A stretch of 64,000 nucleotides of DNA from Paenibacillus ihumii. Lineage in GTDB: Bacteria; Bacillota; Bacilli; Paenibacillales; Paenibacillaceae. The stretch is taken from positions 372,001-436,000 of the forward strand of contig NZ_LN884299.1 in the NCBI RefSeq assembly GCF_001403875.1, given 5' to 3'. Below are positions 62,316-64,000 of the stretch, one piece after another (the stretch's first letter is position 1; the number at the start of each line of letters is the position of its first letter). Below the pieces are notes generated by a model. That model was not told the DNA's origin. It saw only the letters and a list, made by a program, of their open reading frames with translations, and made no database searches. The position numbers were made by a program, and so were the translations under genes.

Positions 62316-62792
62316 TTATGCCCGAATCGGTATTAGAATTTCTACATCTTCTTCTTCCGCATTATCTTCAAAGTAATAAATCTCTATGGGGCACGTGTTC
62401 TCCAAAAACTTCTGTACATACCCTTTCTCATGCATCCATTTGAAAATCCTATCATACGCCTCACCAATCGATTTGTTGGTACAATTAATCTTTGCGTAGG
62501 TTTGGGCAGGCAAAGTGAACCCTATCATGCCATCTGGAATATCCGTCAGATCACTGACTTCCAGGCAAGCAAAATATGTAGCAATGATGTCATTACACAT
62601 ATACGGCGAGAGCAATACTTCCTTGTCCTTAGCATTCACAATTTCATTTCTTCTTTCAACGAACTCCAGCTGTACTTTCAGGGCGGCGTCAGGAAATCCA
62701 CTGGGAAAATTAGCTGTAATGCTCTGACCGACCAACGAATATTCCCGCGTTGTTAACTCACATTTAAATTTCTCAAGTTTTTGTCTCGGCAT
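62316..62792 (-). CDS. GyrI-like effector-binding protein
   Basis: 158 residues from the ATG at 62792 (GAAAGGATG 8 nt upstream). Stand-alone small-molecule-binding fold: REYSLVGQSITANFPSGFPD, FACLEVSDLTDIPDGMIGF, IGEAYDRIFKWMHEKGY and a late IEIYYFEDN. Close in layout to the frameshifted gene at 21399. Such domains bind toxins or drugs. Followed by the 60-residue membrane frame. Confidence 0.75.
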   Translation of the reverse strand: MPRQKLEKFKCELTTREYSLVGQSITANFPSGFPDAALKVQLEFVERRNEIVNAKDKEVLLSPYMCNDIIATYFACLEVSDLTDIPDGMIGFTLPAQTYAKINCTNKSIGEAYDRIFKWMHEKGYVQKFLENTCPIEIYYFEDNAEEEDVEILIPIRA

Positions 62793-62804
62793 ATTAAATG
62801 TCAT

Positions 62805-63070
62805 CCTTTCAATATGTTTTTTTGCCTTGCATTGCTACTGATTACTCCTAATTTTACGAACTTCGCCAATATGCTCATAGCGAGTATATTCACGAACTTA
62901 CACTTATCCCTCCATTTTCACAGCATTTTGCAACTTATTCCAGCCATCCTTTCGTCGCCATGTCCTCCAAGATCATCCATCGTTACCCAAGATTATAGTC
63001 TATTTGTAAAATAGAGGAAACGATATAAAATTTAAAATAGACATTCTTTCAGATAGACTCGATAATGCAT
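62805..63070. other. Gap without recognisable gene
   Basis: Holds the promoter of the GyrI-like gene. Apart from the terminator at its right end I see nothing further supportable. Confidence 0.4.
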
Positions 63071-63109
63071 AAAAAAACCAAGTTCCTGATCATCAGGGCT
63101 TGGTTTTTG
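63071..63109 (-). terminator. Terminator after the Arg-rich protein gene
   Basis: AAAAACCAAG and CTTGGTTTTT pair, with inner CCTGAT/ATCAGG pairing; seven T follow on the minus strand. Confidence 0.85.
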
Positions 63110-63163
63110 TTATTACCTTAGTAGTACCTCGGTTAATCGAAATTGCCGCATCTCATTTTGCAG

Positions 63164-63685
63164 TTAAGGTAACTCGCCTTCTGTCGCGGCAGATCCAGAT
63201 GGCTTCATCAAGCCTTGAACGGCGCCGATAAATGGCCGTATGGATTTAATCATGCCGTATCCCAACCTCACGACCGGGATAACTCGCTGAATCATGCCGA
63301 ACAGCTTCATGCCGCTGCCCAGGGCACCGCCGAGCGCTCCCGCAGTAGCGCCGGTGCCGCCTAGTCCCCCGAACAACGAGCCTAAAATCGGCAGAAAAGC
63401 TGATATTTGGGCGTCCGGCTTGCGTGTGCGGGAACGCACAGCAGGCTTGCGCGCACCGCTTCGCTTGCTGCCGGAACGATTGCCCGAGGCTCTGCGCTGC
63501 TTAGACCGGGTGCCTTGCTTACTGGATGAGGTGCTCGGCTGAGCGCCGGCGCTGGCCAGCGTTAAGCCGCTGCTGGTAACGTCGGTAATGTAGCCAACGT
63601 AGGTTTTGCCACTATGCAGTGTGATGCATACCGGCCTACCCTGTAAACGCTTGGCCCGTCCGAAGACCTCTTTGGATTGTGCCAT
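63164..63685 (-). CDS. Sm-like and Arg/Ser-rich protein of unknown function
   Basis: 173 residues. Residues 14-45 (GRPVCITLHSGKTYVGYITD, then GLTLA) look like a short Sm-type beta-barrel strand set. A basic Arg/Ser/Lys-rich linker covers about 48-90. The end is hydrophobic and Gly-rich (LGSLFGGLGGTGATAGALGG), followed by a helical tail. Next to a spore protein gene; a spore or nucleic-acid role is conceivable but not shown. GAGGTGAAAC precedes the ATG. Confidence 0.6.
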   Translation of the reverse strand: MAQSKEVFGRAKRLQGRPVCITLHSGKTYVGYITDVTSSGLTLASAGAQPSTSSSKQGTRSKQRRASGNRSGSKRSGARKPAVRSRTRKPDAQISAFLPILGSLFGGLGGTGATAGALGGALGSGMKLFGMIQRVIPVVRLGYGMIKSIRPFIGAVQGLMKPSGSAATEGELP

Positions 63686-63876
63686 GGAAGTTTCACCTCG
63701 CTCACTGGTTATGGTTCATTGTACGCCAGGGGCGGGCTGCCTGCTTGTGCTAATACAGGATGCGTGCAGGCCCTCTTCGCTGCACCAACCTTCCATCTTA
63801 TTACATCACCTTTTCAACGAAGCTTCGGGGACCAATTGCGGCTATCCAGCCTACAGTATCCATTCGAGGTTATTCC

Positions 63877-64000
63877 TTAACGCTGATTTTTTTTCGCTAG
63901 CTGCTGCTCCGCAAGCCGAACCATTTCCCGGACCATAGAGCCGCCGATTTTACCTCCCACCTGGCCGACCGATTCCGTCGTCAGATCCCCATTTCCACCG
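63877..64000 (-). CDS. Alpha/beta-type small acid-soluble spore protein (partial)
   Basis: The frame is open to the window edge and ends at TAA 63877. The last 40 residues include DLTTESVGQVGGKIGGSMVR and EMVRLAEQQLAKKNQR, the SASP C-terminal signature. These proteins coat spore DNA. The start lies outside. Shows that the organism forms endospores. Confidence 0.85.
   Translation of the reverse strand, partial: GGNGDLTTESVGQVGGKIGGSMVREMVRLAEQQLAKKNQR

Noticed and set aside
1..64000. tRNA, rRNA, insertion sequence or prophage
   Set aside because: No cloverleaf, transposase, integrase or phage structural motif was seen on either strand.

Overview
The window looks like a piece of chromosome from a spore-forming, rod-shaped Gram-positive of the Paenibacillaceae, most likely Paenibacillus. 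This rests on an alpha/beta-type small acid-soluble spore protein at the right edge, two SLH-anchored surface proteins, a YesM/YesN two-component pair beside a CUT1 sugar ABC transporter, a B. subtilis-type SpeA, strong GGAGG ribosome sites with some TTG/GTG starts, and cre-like boxes. I see no rRNA, tRNA, CRISPR array, insertion sequence or prophage. Genus-level placement is inference.

Layout. 1-1.9 kb: minor pilin (PilX/PilV/PilW-like) operon, cut by the window edge. 2.1-4.8 kb: TetR-controlled ABC-2 exporter with a clear palindromic operator. 4.8-7.7 kb: 5'-nucleotidase, VOC-family remnant, APH-like kinase, MOSC protein. 7.7-16.1 kb: a block of vitamin B6 enzymes: serC-pdxS, a divergent LysR regulator, then the tight operon speA-glyA-hemL-argD. 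16.2-17.2 kb: cysteine-rich MarR regulator and a CPIC redoxin. 17.4-21.2 kb: 1266-residue SLH protein. 21.4-24.6 kb: frameshifted GyrI-like gene, macrolide phosphotransferase behind an apparent attenuator, lipoprotein, DUF2691 protein and a hidden 50-residue membrane protein. 24.7-38.8 kb: a glycan-utilisation locus (GH88, heparinase II/III, DUF2264, CUT1 permeases and binding protein, YesM/YesN) strewn with short tandem repeats. 38.9-45.6 kb: small accessory genes (GNAT, UDG-like unknown, GH8 exo-oligoxylanase, ATP-grasp, GyrI-like, methyltransferase, MerR plus unknown partner). 45.7-56.1 kb: two secreted beta-propeller proteins bracketing small membrane genes, an orphan binding protein, DUF1835 and NUDIX genes. 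56.5-62.1 kb: YkoP/VTT/PAP2/small peptide/MFS operon and an OmpR-type two-component system that appear to share one operator. 62.1-64 kb: GyrI-like gene, Sm-like/Arg-rich protein, SASP.

How genes work together. The glycan locus reads as uptake by the CUT1 transporter, depolymerisation by the heparinase-type lyase and DUF2264 protein, unsaturated uronate removal by GH88, and induction by YesM/YesN with catabolite repression. The PLP block couples a PLP synthase subunit with five PLP-dependent enzymes. The MarR/redoxin pair suggests thiol sensing.

Most interesting signals: (1) a dispersed promoter-plus-hairpin cassette, with a conserved loop and upstream box, in front of several unrelated small genes; (2) a leader peptide, nested hairpins and an intrinsic terminator ahead of the macrolide phosphotransferase; (3) 10-, 15- and 36-bp tandem repeats concentrated in the glycan locus, both between and inside genes; (4) the PLP enzyme block; (5) a 17-bp site shared by the two-component operon and the YkoP/VTT/PAP2 operon.
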